From Ficedula albicollis (taxonomy: Eukaryota; Chordata; Aves; Passeriformes; Muscicapidae), in contig NC_021677.1 of the NCBI RefSeq assembly GCF_000247815.1, positions 15,888,543 through 15,952,542 on the forward strand: a DNA stretch of 64,000 nt. The letters run 5' to 3'. Positions 37,426 through 50,998 of this stretch are shown piece by piece; positions within the stretch are counted from its first letter, which is position 1; each line of letters starts with the position of its first letter. The notes under the pieces are model-generated. The model was given only the letters and a program-made list of their open reading frames with translations, did not search any database and had not been told where the DNA came from. Both the position numbers and the translations under genes were made by a program.

Positions 37426-39532
37426 CACCAATTTTGGTAATTAGTAAACACCAAGAACCTGTGGTAAGCTGTGATAATTAATTCAGCTGAGCAGCTAAGA
37501 AGTTCACTGGGGAAAAAAAAAAAAAAACAAGCTGGCAGAAGGAGGTCTGGGCTGAATTGTAAAAATAAAACATTCCATTTAAAAGTGATTTTAGGAAGTT
37601 TGTTTCCACAGCCAAGATCTTGCAGATCAGGGCATCCTAGCTCTTGTGTATGTGTCTGTATCACCATGCACAGTGGGACTGACATGACTTGTGCTCCTTC
37701 CACTGATGCTACCACTGCAATTATTCTATTGACAGCACTAAGCTGCTGCTGCACATCCAATAAGCACAGGTAACTGGATTTCTGAGGCAGAGAGGAAGGT
37801 AGGGAATTTAGGACCTTAGTTTACACTGGGCTGCAGCAATACAACCCTACTGAAGCCAAAGTCCAAGGAAATCAAGCACAAGCAATGCACTGGGAAGCCC
37901 CACAGGGGAGCAGGCTGGGTGCCGGTGATGGTTCACACATGCAAGGCATGGGGGCACCTTTGGCATGGGACTGCTCTACAGCTCCTTGCCCAGTGCCCAG
38001 AATCAAGAAATGCAGCACCTCCCATCCCTTGGCTAGCAGGAGGAGATGAGAAACACACCTCAGCTATGTTTCTGTCCCAAACCATGTATTCTGCTCGCCT
38101 CAGGAAGAGGGTGGGGAACTCTTTCGAGTCCCTTTTGGCTCAGTGTGTGTGTTAACCTGGCTTGAAGGAGGCTGGACTGCCTGCGTGTCCCACCAGAGCC
38201 CCACGGAGCGGGTTCTCAGAGCATGAGATACGCCACGACTCTCTCGAAAGCACCAGGGACGTTCCGAAGCAACAGAAGTTATTAGAGGTTCTTCTGAAGG
38301 CAGATCTCTCTTACTCAGAATGGTGAGTGTGAACAGATATAGCACATGCAGTGACTCACTGGAGCACTGTGGGCCGTTATGTACTATTAAGTCATCTGCA
38401 GGCCCGTGGTGAGCCCATTTGCAACGTGCTATTACACGGCCACTTGGTGTCTTGTGGATTTGGGTCCGTTCCTCTTCTCCTCAGGGTTTGTTCTTCTTCC
38501 CTTCTGTTTTTTGTAAGTCAAGCTACAGACTACAAGTAAGAGCTAACACAACTTGAGCAGATTTGAGTCAGGCTTATGAAGGAGAATCAGCAATCACACA
38601 GGTTTTTAGAGGTTCAGAAATTTTTCTTCTCTCAAATTCTCCTATGTCACCTGGTTTTCAAAACTGGTGGAATTACTGCAATTCTCACCCCTCCTGCCCA
38701 TCTGTCCCAAGTTTCCCTCTAAGCACAGGAAATCAGAGATTTTGGGTTGCCCCTGTGCTGCAGAGGAGCACTGGCAGCCCTCATCCACCAGCATGGTACT
38801 TCAGTATCCTGAGTTACTTAACTCCCAATTGGTGTGCATTTAGATACACATCTCGCATTTCCTGTTGTCTCCCAAATTCATCTGCCATCTCTTGTGCCAT
38901 CAGTCACTTCAGCTCTCCCCTACAGCAATTTCCTGAATCCCTTTGCCTAGAGATTGCCTGCAGGGCCTTCACCTTGTAGGCTTGGATAAAAGACATAATA
39001 ATTCTTTACAACATCCAGTCTCCCTGTATATTTTCTCTCATGGTAGAGAAAAACACATAGGCAACTTTTGGAGATCTCCTCCCTACCTTTCCTCATCTGC
39101 CTATGTGAAGTTAGGAAGGCAATACACTAATATTTCTACTGACTGTAGTCTTCTTCAGCCCTGATTTGTGGAAGCTTTCAGAGAAACCTCTGACACAGCA
39201 CCACCCCTCATCCTTTTCCCAGCAAAGACCTTCCTTTGCTTTCTTCCTTTACCCCTTTTCTAACACCCTTCTTCACAGGAGATCACACTGGCATCCAAAA
39301 GCCCTGCTGAGTGCTTCTTCCACCTTTTATTAATGCCAAGTGCCACCCCTTGTCACCACCCTAAACAGGTCCAGATGGGATGTACCAGGTTCTCAAAAGG
39401 GTCCTGCACCCCTCTTTCCAAAGAGGGAGCTGCTCTTGCAAGATTTCTTGCTTTTTTTTGGAGGAGGTGTAGCTGAGACAGGTTTATCTAAAGACCAGGA
39501 AAGTGCTAGGTGGTTGCTGAACACCAGAATAA
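37426..39532. other. Non-coding DNA, nothing recognised
   Basis: A 15-base A run at 37513-37527. The 138-codon frame at 38563-38979 plus is serine- and proline-rich with no domain. No transposon found. Confidence 0.5.
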
Positions 39533-39554
39533 GGGGGGGGGGAAAAAAAAAAAA
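39533..39554 (+). repeat. G10-A12 compound homopolymer
   Basis: Ten G followed directly by twelve A. It is a short version of the G-run/A-run architecture of the kilobase tract at 43688-44705. Confidence 0.9.
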
Positions 39555-39873
39555 GCTATAGGTGGTGGCTGCACAAATTATTTGGATGTTTTACCAAGGC
39601 TGAAATACTAAAAATATGGGAAGTTTTTACAGTGCTCCGTGCTGTACCTAGAAAGCTATAGGATCACTGTGGGACGAGTCAGACTGGCAACCTTATGTCT
39701 GACATAAGTTATGTCTGACAGCTGCTAGTCCTGAGGTGCTTGGCAGGGAGAAATCCAGCTCTGACACCACAGGCCAGAAATCAGAGGAATGCCTTTTTCT
39801 CTACCCACAAAGAAGAAACATATAAGCAATATGCTCTAAAGCAGAGATTGCATGAAAAAAAGGCTGGCCACAG
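39555..39873. other. Non-coding DNA with a short inverted/direct repeat
   Basis: Around 39693-39720, TTATGTCTGACATAA is followed by a second ATGTCTGACA, a local duplication of a near-palindrome. Nothing else recognised. Confidence 0.5.
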
Positions 39874-40366
39874 AATAACTTACAACTGATCTCAAGCTGA
39901 ATATGGAAACAGGTTGCTTTGAAGATGTCTGTCAAAGACCCTGGTTAAAACCCCAAGAGTGGCTAAGATCCAAGAGAAAGAGAAACAGAGAGGGGGTATG
40001 GGGAGGCCTAGATTGAACAGTCACTTGTCAAGAGAATTGAAGTAGAAAAATAATGTGGGGTTCAAAGACAGTGTCCAGAAAAAAAAAAAAAAAAACAAAC
40101 AAAAAAAACAAAAAAAACCAAAAAATAACTTACAACTGATCTCAAGCTGAATATGGAAACAGGTTGCTTTGAAGATGTCTGTCAAAGACCCTGGTTAAAA
40201 CCCCAAGAGTGGCTAAGATCCAAGAGAAAGAGAAACAGAGAGGGGGTATGGGGAGGCCTAGATTGAACAGTCACTTGTCAAGAGAATTGAAGTAGAAAAA
40301 TAATGTGGGGTTCAAAGACAGTGTCCAGAAAAAAAAAAAAAAAAACAAACAAAAAAAACAAAAAAC
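39874..40366. repeat. Near-perfect 250-bp tandem duplication
   Basis: The segment from ATAACTTACAACTGATC (39875) through the A/C-rich tail ending near 40115 is repeated exactly 250 bases later (40125 to about 40366). I find no mismatch over about 240 bases; the copies differ only in A count at the end of the tail. Each copy holds GTGTCCAGAA followed by a long A-rich tract. Such identity means a very recent duplication, a segregating variant or a false duplication made in assembly. Confidence 0.93.
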
Positions 40367-40411
40367 CAAAAACAAAACAAAACAAAACAAAAAAAACACA
40401 AAGAAAAAGGC
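40367..40411. repeat. CAAAA-type A-rich tract
   Basis: Repeated CAAAA units continue from the tail of the second duplicate copy. Confidence 0.8.
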
Positions 40412-43400
40412 ATGTATGGCTACAAGCATAGCTGAAACATGCCAGACTTGGTGAGAAAATGCTACAGCACAACCCCTGGTGTGCATGGTCACTGTGAACA
40501 GCAGCTCTCTCACCCCACCAAGCCTCTCCTCAGCCACAGCAGAGATTCCTTGATGGAGAAGGGAAGCACCAGGGAGACAGGCAGGCTTGGGTGGGATGGT
40601 GATGAGAAGCCAGCCCTGCACACACTCTCAATTGTGAGAAAACCCAGAATGGGTGGGTTTTCTCTCCTCTTTGAGTACACCTCCCCAGTCCCCCCCATTC
40701 TGGATTTTTACCCTCTTTGAGATGAACCTAGGCTTGGCTGTGGACATTTCTGAGGACTAGCATGCTGTGGCTTTCTCAGCCCACCAGTGGTACCTCTGAT
40801 CTTCTAATTCCCAACTTTACAGCAAATTTTCCTGCCTTTCTCTTCTAAAAGCAAGTGCAGTTTGTGGTACCTGAAGTTGGCAACACTATTTGCTTAGACA
40901 CCAGTGTCCAGAGGTCATGCTGGTAAGGGTATTTCTGTGAAAGCTGTTACAGACTACATGTGTATGTGTATTGGGATGAGCCCTGAAGGCATCACAAACA
41001 GCACACTTAGGAAAGCTCCTCTTGCCTGAAGGCACAAAGGACAGGAACAGGATAAGTTCAGCCTGTGGACCAAAAGAGGACTAACCAGCTTCTAATAAAA
41101 GACAAAAAGATGGATTCTTCTCTTTCTGCATGCTAAAGCACCAAATACGTTAGAGGAGGATTATCCAGAAACCAGCATATGCTGGTTCTTTTTTTATGCT
41201 GAATGTATCAGCAAGGTCTTGGCAGACTGTGGGGAAAAAACAGAGTATCTATAAGATTTCAAGGTTGTCACAGATCAGTAACCTCAGACGAGGCCTGTTA
41301 TAATCATTCAGCAATGACCCCATCTCTTCTTTCATCTTAGGATTCCACTAGTTTCATCCACTTGCTTGCTTTTCTTCCTTTTTTTTTTTCCTGTTCATCC
41401 TGCAAAACAAAGCACCTCTGCCACGTTCCTCCACTGGAGTTTCACCAAGACTGGACCCTCCTGGTGGAGCTTTGCCAGATACGTCACAAAGTCACAGAAT
41501 GCATTGCCATGGAGGAAATACCACATATATAAATATGTAATTTCATGGAGGAAATGTCAGGTCAGATGAAGACCTGACAAAAAGGCGAGTCACTTCAGGC
41601 AAGTTGGTTTAGAGGATAAGGGCAAAGCTCTGCAAAAGCAAGTCCTCCTGGGTGGGTATCACTCAAGTTGGCCAGGTCCTCAGTGGATACAAATTGTCAT
41701 AGTTCCATTCAAATCGTCTGGAAAACGATCCCCTGGTTGGCAAGCTGCTGAAGTAACAAGTATACCCAGGGCAGTGCCAACTAGTGCTGGCTGTGGACCT
41801 GCCCATTAGCTGTACTGGTAGTATCAGCTTATGTGAACATATTTGTGGCTCTGGTAAACCTGGAAAAAATGACATTTCCATGGATTTGATGAGAAGTGAA
41901 ACATTTGATGCTTCGGTCTCAAATTTTCTGCTGTCTTCCACAAGAAACAAAGGGCAAGGTTTTACGAATGGCCTTCTCTTTTTTCCCCCTTTTGGGGCAA
42001 ATATAGGAAAAAGTGTTATCTGTGGAATTTCAGAACTCGTTCTTTAACGCAAAACACCAAAACCACCAGAAATAACATTCTCCTGGAAAATGTAAGATTT
42101 AACTTTGCCCTAAGCCAAAATTGCATACTGATTGCTATTCATCATTCTGCTCCCCTCCTATGTACTCTATATGTCTCCAGAAGCTTACCACGGCAATCAA
42201 AGTTCAAGGAGTAGCCGGATGAAGCCACTCTTTCCAAAACAGGTATTCCCCACATCTCTGTTCAGAAATGCCCTTCTCCAGGAGAGACTGGACAGCTGTT
42301 CTTTGTTGATATCCAGTCTCCCAGGGCCTTCAGCAAACACATTCAGGAACCTGGTTACAGTCTAGGATAATATTTCCTCCCGGACTCATCAGGATGTGAC
42401 AGGGTTTTTTCCAAGTTACCAGTGCATGCACACAACCAAAGGACAACTCCACATTCCTTGTGCTGTCTGTTGAGCCTGCAGCCCACCTCATCTATCCACT
42501 GCAGGAGAACCCACCCAATTGGGCTCATCTGTCCAGTACTGGAGATGTGAAAGCCTCTCCAGATCCTGGGCAGATCCAGGAGGTCATCAGCTGCTTCTCC
42601 TCATCCTGGTAGTAGGAAACTTCAAAAGATGGGTGTTGCACCATAGATTTCTCCACCAACTTCCACCAGCTGGGCTTTTTTTTGGGCCCATCTCTCCCTC
42701 TTCTTCAACATTTAAAAAATGGGAGCAGGAATGTTTGTCTCCCTTAAGAAGATCAGATTCATTAGGACTTTCTTGCCATGTCTTAGGCTTTACTCACCCC
42801 CCTGTGAAAGGATTCCTACAGGTGTCACTATGGCTTGAGCACCAAGGAAAGGCACAGCTTTACAGGGGTGTCCTGTGGCATCACCATGTACCCTGGGGGG
42901 GTGTGGAAGTGGTCCTTGCTCCAGGCCTGGCTGCAATAAACTGTGTGGGTCTGTGTGCTGTGCATAGCAGGGCACCACAGGGAGCTGCCAAGGTCCAGCT
43001 TACTCAGAGTGCACTATCAGCACAGCCCTGGCACACTGTGCCTCTGTCCCCTGAGCCCTACAACACTCACAGGGCATTAGAGAAATTCTGCACTGCACTG
43101 GGCTCACTTGTCCTCTCAGTGCTCAGCACCAGCTGAGGACAGATCTATGCTCTGCTTTGCTTTGCTCTTCCTTATTTCTAAGCCAACCAAAACACTCTTT
43201 GTGCTGCAGAGCAAGTCACCTATGACATGGGACCCTTATTTTTGAGCTAGGGGTGAACTGAAGACATGAGTCTGCCAGATCATCTGTGGAACATGCTGGT
43301 GGCAGATGGTATATAAACATTTGTTTTCTTATTACTCAAGAAGGGAAAACAGTTGGGAAAGCAAAAGTTTCTTCATTTTTTTTCTTTCAAAAATTTAAGT

Positions 43401-43666
43401 TAATGAATGGAAAAAATCAACAAACTTCTGAAATTGTTTTTGATAAACAGGATTTTGTCTAAAAAAAAAATAGAGGGACTTGGCAGGGTCAAAGTCTGCT
43501 ATTTTTCATTAGGACAAGATGATGGTATGGCAGGAATGCAGGACAGAGTGGTGCAGATGTGTGAAAGCATTTAGGAAAAGGCACCCAGGGATTAGAGAAG
43601 TGCCTGTTCCCAAAATGGGTTGATCTGAGGTAAAGGAAACCTTTGGGATAGGAAGATAGTAAACCC
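40412..43666. other. Non-coding DNA, nothing recognised
   Basis: No gene or transposon found. CATGGAGGAAAT occurs at 41508-41519 and 41544-41555 around an AT-rich ACATATATAAATATGT. The 205-codon plus frame at 42519-43136 shows no domain. A 7-base G run lies at 42895-42901. Confidence 0.5.
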
Positions 43667-43687
43667 CTCCCCCGCCCCTTTTATAGT
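43667..43687. other. C-rich flank of the first poly-G tract
   Basis: CCCCTCCCCCGCCCC (about 43666-43680), then TTTTATAGT, directly precedes the G run. The C-rich block could pair with the first G bases across a 9-base loop, giving a very stable hairpin at the tract boundary. Confidence 0.6.
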
Positions 43688-44705
<1,018 letters not shown>

Positions 44706-47079
44706 GATTTCTGCAACACACACATGTTCCCCATTAATTAGGACTGCTGTTAACAACACGTTGCGCCAGAGCTGCCAAGAGCTGTCAGACGAAGCACAGG
44801 GAAGCCCGGAGCAGAGGCTCTGCTGCCTCCCGGGGTCCAGAGCCCAGTCCTGCTGCACTGGGCACAGGGCAGGGCAGGCAGCCGGGCTGGGGGCAAGCAG
44901 AAATGCCCAGCTGCACAGGCAGCCCCAGTCTGGATGTGAATTCCTCCCCCCCACACACCCCACTTCAGCTACAGGCATTTTCCACAGAAATTCTGGCTGT
45001 GTTCGCTCTTGGTTGAGGCTCCGGGACTATTTTTGGCTTTTTTAAAACATGCTTAGGGGAGGCGCCTTCCACTTTTATTCGCATAAAGGATCCTTATTTT
45101 TATGTATTAAGGGACACGGAAAGAGGAGGGGAGGCAGGGTGAGGGGAGAGCTGATTTATGCTTTCATTCAGCTGTACAACAACAACACAAATTTACATGC
45201 AAGCTTTTGCTCTCAGCAGGCTCCAGCCACTCCTTGCTGTAGCAGAGACCACCCCCAGCATCCCAGTTTTCTCAAGCCATCACTGGCACAGAGAGCTGAC
45301 CGCTGGATTTAAAGCATCTCTCACCTTCACACCTCCTAGCAGGCACTTCGAGGGCTGGGGAGCAGCTTTATCCTCCTCCTATCAGATCCTCTCTTCTCAG
45401 CTCCCTCCTGAGCTACCCCCTTCTTCCAAGCTCCCTGAGTGCTGGTCTGGATTCACCACTGGATGTGACCGAGGTTGCACACTGAACTGACTCACGTTAG
45501 GGTTAAAGCAGGGTCCTGAACTATCTTTTCCTCTTTGAACAAATGTAGGAAATAGTGTTGCAACAGTGCAGCAGAGTTCACTGCAGGATCTTGAAGGAGG
45601 GGGAAATGATTGCATTTTAAAGTAAAAATTATTTCCCCACACTTGTATACTCACCGTGTCCAAGCAGCCAGGCCATCAGCAGGCATCAGGATGTGTGTTC
45701 CAAGTGCCCAGTCCAGGACACGGAGGAGGAGAGACACCAGCTATCCACCAGCACGTCTCCTTGACTCCTTGGAGGTTGGTGATGATTTGCTTGTTTTGGA
45801 TCTTGCTTTTTGTACTGTTTAGGAGCAGACAGGGATTAGCCTCTCCACCCTGTCCCACCTCAGTGAGTCATCCAAATGTACTCAGTGTCCTTAGGCTCTC
45901 GATCCGGGCATCCTGAGGAGCTGCACTAGATATGTTGGCTAACTGAGGAGGGTTTTGCAGCTCTGCTGCTGCTGCTTCCACACCAGACACCTGCTCCAGC
46001 CTCACTCAGAGCAAGGAGCACCTCAGCTCCAGGTGTCCACAGCAGGAGCAGTCAGAAAGGGGAGAGCTGAGGACTGCTGTCTTTTCCAACAGCTGCCTTG
46101 CAGATGCCCATGAGCTGGAGGCATTTCTGTGCAAATTCCAGCCCTCTGACTGCTGGGATGCAGGACTCCATGGCTGTGTGCCTGTATCTCACAAGCTGGG
46201 CCAAGCAAAAACATCTAAAGCACATCACCCACCTGTGGTAAAAAGTTTGGGGTACTAGGACGCTGTGTGATTCCCATTCTTCCTTTCAAATCCCTAAAAT
46301 GCTGCTGTTGGAACTTTAGCCCCACAGTTTTGTGAGGCTTTACAGCCACAGTGATGCACATGGTCTTATGCCAAAAAAAATTTAACTGCATGTATTCAAC
46401 TACATATATTCAACATCATCTCTACAAATATCACCTGAGGAAACCCTCACAACTGCTGTCCAAAGCACTGGTGACTTGCTCTTGAAAGAAAAGAGTTTTC
46501 AGACAGGCAAGAAAACATCCTGCTCTAGATTTTCAGCAGCAGGTAGTGGTTTGAGTGGGTTCCCTATTATTCATTCAAAGGACATTATTTTCAGATTATG
46601 CCGGGTGCCTTCCTGCTAGCAGCTTTCCTCCTAGGCATCTTGAACCAAGAGTGGAAAAATCCACCAGAACCACAAGGATTTCTGAACTACTGGAGCAGAC
46701 TGGACATTTTTCTAGGTTGTCATTTAACGGGAGCCATTTGACAGTGTGAATAAAGAACCACAGGATCTCGGTGCACTTTGGGACAGCTCCTGGGATCACC
46801 TGTTCAGATGCATGAGAGATAAGGGGAATGTTCAGTCTAAATTTCAAAAGGGCACCACAGAGCTGTTTTGTAGAACATACACTAAAGTTTTTGGATAAAA
46901 TAGTTCTGTTTGGAATAGCTTATATTTTTGAAAATATAAATAATTTCTGTAGAAAGTTAACAATTTCTCTCATATACAACTAACCAATTTATTTTAAAAC
47001 TTTTTTTCTTCTTAAGAAAAGAGCAACCTATGCGAATATTTTCAAATATCTCTTCAAATACCCCTTCTAATGACATTTG
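44706..47079. other. Non-coding DNA, nothing recognised
   Basis: GC-rich at 44760-44950 and mixed after that. A G-rich stretch at 45125-45148 has several G runs. No recognisable exon. AT-rich from 46855 to 47080. Confidence 0.5.
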
Positions 47080-47159
47080 AAAATCTAGTTTCCCCTTTGG
47101 GGCACATTGCGAGAATCAACAATAGTAACAGTTTGATGTCTGTCTTGTTTCAATCCAGC

Positions 47160-47182
47160 GGGGAGGGGGGGAGGGAGGGAGG
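47160..47182 (+). other. G-quadruplex motif with single-A loops
   Basis: G runs of 4, 7, 3, 3 and 2 are separated by single A, an ideal short-loop quadruplex pattern on the + strand. Confidence 0.75.
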
Positions 47183-47276
47183 TTTGGCAGCAAGTATTAT
47201 TGTCATGTGGGAGTCTCAGAAATGAGTTGTCTCCTGGCTAATATTCTTCCACTGCAATGGTAAGTCAAATAGGCTA

Positions 47277-47290
47277 GTAGCCACGGCAAC
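47277..47290 (+). promoter_or_regulatory. RFX X-box match
   Basis: GTAGCC-AC-GGCAAC fits the X-box consensus GTNRCC-(0-3 bases)-RGYAAC at every position. RFX factors bind this motif at ciliary and MHC class II genes and in many enhancers. A further partial site, GCTATGGTTA, follows near 47313. No promoter is visible, so a distal element is more likely. Confidence 0.45.
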
Positions 47291-47560
47291 AGCACAGAAT
47301 TCTTAACCATTGCTATGGTTATTTCACATCACTTTGGGGCTACCCCAGTTCATACCGTTATCACTCAAGACATTATTTCATAGTGATTTCATTAATTGGG
47401 TGCAATTTGATATATGAATAACACCCACATTCAGTTTAACAGAGGTCATGTTAACTGCGCTTCTGCCTGAAAATGAAGACAAGTCAAGCTAAAATAATGC
47501 TACAGTTTTAAAATGAATACACAGAGACTGATTAGGGTTCACAGGTGCAGACCAGCTGTG

Positions 47561-49019
47561 TGACAGCTCTCCTTTATCTCACCTACAGTACATATCTTCC
47601 TAAGGAAGGTTTTGGGAAAAAGATGGGGGCTACAGCATCCCTAACCCCACACCTCTCACAAACCCTGGCAAGGAGGGCTGGACTGAGGGAAGGCATGGGA
47701 CATGTGAGCAGTCAGCGAGGATAACACCTGACAAAATGAGGAGCAACAGCCCAGCTACCACCTGTAAAAATCCATCCGCTCCCTAATATCATAATTTGAT
47801 GTTACAATTTGAAGAAGTTGGAAACATTGCCAGCCCTGAACTAACAGTTTAGGAAACTTCCTGGTCAGACAGTCCAAAGAAAGGACAGAGTTAACCACGC
47901 CCATAGCTGATGGAGTAACTGGACCGTGGAGAGACAAAAAAAACAGAAGCAAAATGACAAAAAGACCCCAAGTTTCCAGGACACCATATTGAAGAGCCTC
48001 AGCATTGATTTGCTGGAGCGTTATCTCCTATGTAGTATCAGCAGAACAGCAAATCCATGGCTCTTCTTGAAGATGTTTCCAATCAAAGTTTGTTTTCCTC
48101 TGCAATGGCACTGCTGCCCAAGAAAGCCACAACACTCCTGAGCTTGTGTTCTGTGCCAGTGCTGCACAGCTGATCAAACAACAGGAGATTCCTGGTTTAT
48201 CTCCCATTTGTATTGCCATTTGTTATTCCTCAAAACTGTACTCCAGGTTTCCCAAAGCAAACCTTTGGAGGGCTGTGTGTCCCCCTCCAGTGTCAAGTTA
48301 TGTAATTTGACTGTAATATCCAGGCCTTCGCTCACCAAGAAAGCAAAAAAACCCAGCCAGCCAACCAAAAAATCCAGTAACATACAACAGCAAGTTCGAA
48401 AGAGTTCAAAAGGCCCATTTTTCATAAAATTGAATAATGATGTATTCTGCAAAGACAAACCCCTTAAAGTGTTTTTGGTTTCAGAAATATTTTTAAAAAC
48501 CCAGTGTTCCTGTTGCTTTCCAGAGTTATCTGAATTCCTTCAAAAGCCCACTCAAGGTTAAAGAAGAAAAACAATGTTATTCTAATGGAACAAGGTTTTT
48601 TCTTTTCTTTTTATTACCAGATTTGAAATACAGTTGCAAAAGAGGAGGTAGAAAACCAGAAATATTCAAGTTTAGAGTTTATCTTGTGTTAATTTTTTTC
48701 TCTTTTGTCCCCTGGGGTTTTTTTCTGAGGTGTTCCTCCTCCAGAGAGCTGCTTCAAAGAAGCTCTCAAAACCCCCTCATTTTTTCTCCACTATTGTTTT
48801 ATTCTGCAGCCTTGTTTTAGCAGCTTGACAATATGCAGGGCAGTGATTTTTTTCCACCTAAGCCCATCATTTTGTTTAGGAAGCCACAGAAACTGCAGCT
48901 AGCAACTCATCACTTTATAAACATCCTAACTGTAGAGATCATTTCTGTGTACAAACATTTTCAGCCCAGTTTCAGCTACTGCAATTTCTCTGATAACAAC
49001 TTGCCGTGTTTACATCCAT
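47561..49019. other. Non-coding DNA, nothing recognised
   Basis: No gene or transposon identified. T-rich stretches at 48590-48615 and 48690-48725. Confidence 0.5.
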
Positions 49020-49250
49020 CTGAAACATTAAAGCCCCCTGGGGAACAGTGTGGGTCCTTGGTTATTTATCTGTTTGATCGACCTGAACAACCTACTCGCA
49101 GTATTTTCGGAGGGCTGACTTCTCGGCAGCTGGAACACCGGGGGAGGGGGGGTTGGTGTTACTTGTCCTTCTCTCCTCGGCTGCCTAATCTCCCTGCTCC
49201 TTAGTGAAGATGTTAATTCAGAGCAGAGCTGGCAGCGGTCCCCCTGCTGC
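49020..49250. promoter_or_regulatory. Candidate regulatory patch with G runs
   Basis: Balanced, repeat-free sequence with scattered CpG (GATCGACC, CTCGCAG, TTCGGAGG, CTCGGCAGC), then G runs of 5 and 7 at 49140-49152. It resembles a conserved element but was not tested. The overlapping 123-codon frame at 48833-49204 has no domain. Confidence 0.25.
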
Positions 49251-50998
49251 CCCAGGGGGTTCCTCCTAGCAGTATGCAGGCAGTCATTAGTCTCTGACTA
49301 TCGTCTGTCGGGCAGTCCAAGCCACTGGTCCCCGTTCAAGCCAAACAGGGATGTCACATCATGCCAAGTCATGCCATAAAATAACAGTAGAAATAACTTG
49401 GGTTTTAAGTCCCTGAGGGCAGCTACCCCATCAGGCTGGCGGATTAGAGCACAGGCGCTGAAGCACAACAAATGGTGCTGGGGTCTCTGGCTTGCACAGG
49501 AGGGAAGTGGTTTAACACCAAACAACGCAGGAACAAAAGCAGGGCTTCAGCCAGCTCCAGCCTAAGCCATTTTTGTGCACCTAGCTGATCTGCCTAATTG
49601 AAGGCTTCTTCTAAGCAGGAGGCTAACGTACCTTAGCTGTCAGGAGGTGGGACAGGGACAGCCAAGGGTCATCTGGATCCCAGAGCTGGGTGAACGGCTT
49701 TCTAACAACTCTCTTTTCAGTGACTGTAAGGGTCTTTGGGCATTTTGTGGCACACAGGGTGAATGGGTGCTAATCAGAGTACTCTAGGCATTCTGATATT
49801 TTAGAATCTACCACAAGGGCATGCCCATAATCTTCAATGTGCTACTGCTACGAGCAGGGTCACAGAGGAAGACATACCCTTTGTGAAGGGGATACATGAC
49901 TGTAACAGGAAAACAGGAAAATAAATGTAACTTGGAACAAGCGTAAAAAAAAAAAAGATTCCAATAAAATAGCATTTTCCCCTCAAAATTAATTTTTCCA
50001 AGGTCTATAGGGTTTCGAAAGAAAACTGGGCACTCCTGAAAAGGGATTTTCAAGAATGGGTGGCAAAAAAATGTGGACACAGCTCTCCCAGGGATCAGGA
50101 TGATTCAGCGCTGCTGGAAATATTTAGTAGTTATCTGTAGTGAGATGGCAATATTTTGGTTATTTAGACTTCTGACGAGCATGGATCATTACAAATAGCT
50201 TATTATGAAGCATATAAAATGAGGTGACAACTGGATAACTTGACAACAAATTATTTTCAGTATATATAACTGCATGACAGTCTATATTGGAAAATGATAA
50301 ATTACACCATTCATGTGCCCTGAATTCGCTGTAATCTCTCAAGGGGGGAAAAAATCTAGGTTAAATAATGGGCAACTAAACGGAGACATATGTTCAATGT
50401 GCACCACAGATCAGAAAGGCAACGAGACGTTGGAAATCCTGCAACAATAGCTTTCCTCAAGCTGGAGCTGCCAGTTGAAACTGGGAAATGCCGACACTTC
50501 TTTTTGCCTGATAAATCCTCCAAAATAGCCATCTCTCCTTCCACTCCAATGAGGCATGAAGCTGGTAGCAGCCCACAGCACTGGAGAAAGCGTGGCTTTG
50601 ATTTGAGCACTGCCATGCGTGGCACTGGCAGTCCATCCCTGCTCTGCACACCCCCTGCTGTGACCCCAGCCCTTCACCTGAGGCTGCTCTGCGAGCTGCA
50701 GGGCACTCATGGGTGAGAGAGCAGTGTCTGATCACCCCTGGTGAAACCATCCGTATCACGGGTGCGAGCTACTTGTGTTTGGAAGGAAAGGGCGCCGAGC
50801 CGACCCCTGCAGAAAGAGGGTTTTGCTGCCCATGGAGCAATGTAGGATGACACTAGGGGCAGATGCCATCCGCATTGTCAGGGAAGCTTTGGGAGAGGTG
50901 GCTCCTCCAAAAACAACCCAAAGTAATGGCACACCTCACGGTTTTCTCCCTCCATGCCTTCCTGCCAGGTGCAACACTGGCACATCACTGCAGGTGGA
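49251..50998. other. Non-coding DNA, nothing recognised
   Basis: No gene accepted. An A run lies at about 49946-49957, and G6-A6 near 50343-50354 is another small G/A junction. CpG-containing sequence at 50750-50815 leads towards the minisatellite. Confidence 0.5.

Larger units (their letters stand above)
47080..47560. promoter_or_regulatory. Candidate conserved regulatory element
   Basis: A complex, repeat-free stretch holding a quadruplex motif, an RFX X-box match and AT-rich homeodomain-type cores (TTCATTAATTGGG near 47387-47399). This is the most enhancer-like segment in the window by texture. No conservation test was possible. Confidence 0.35.

Noticed and set aside
42519..43136. 205-codon plus frame as a gene
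   Set aside because: Composition is generic and no recognisable motif is present; likely chance.
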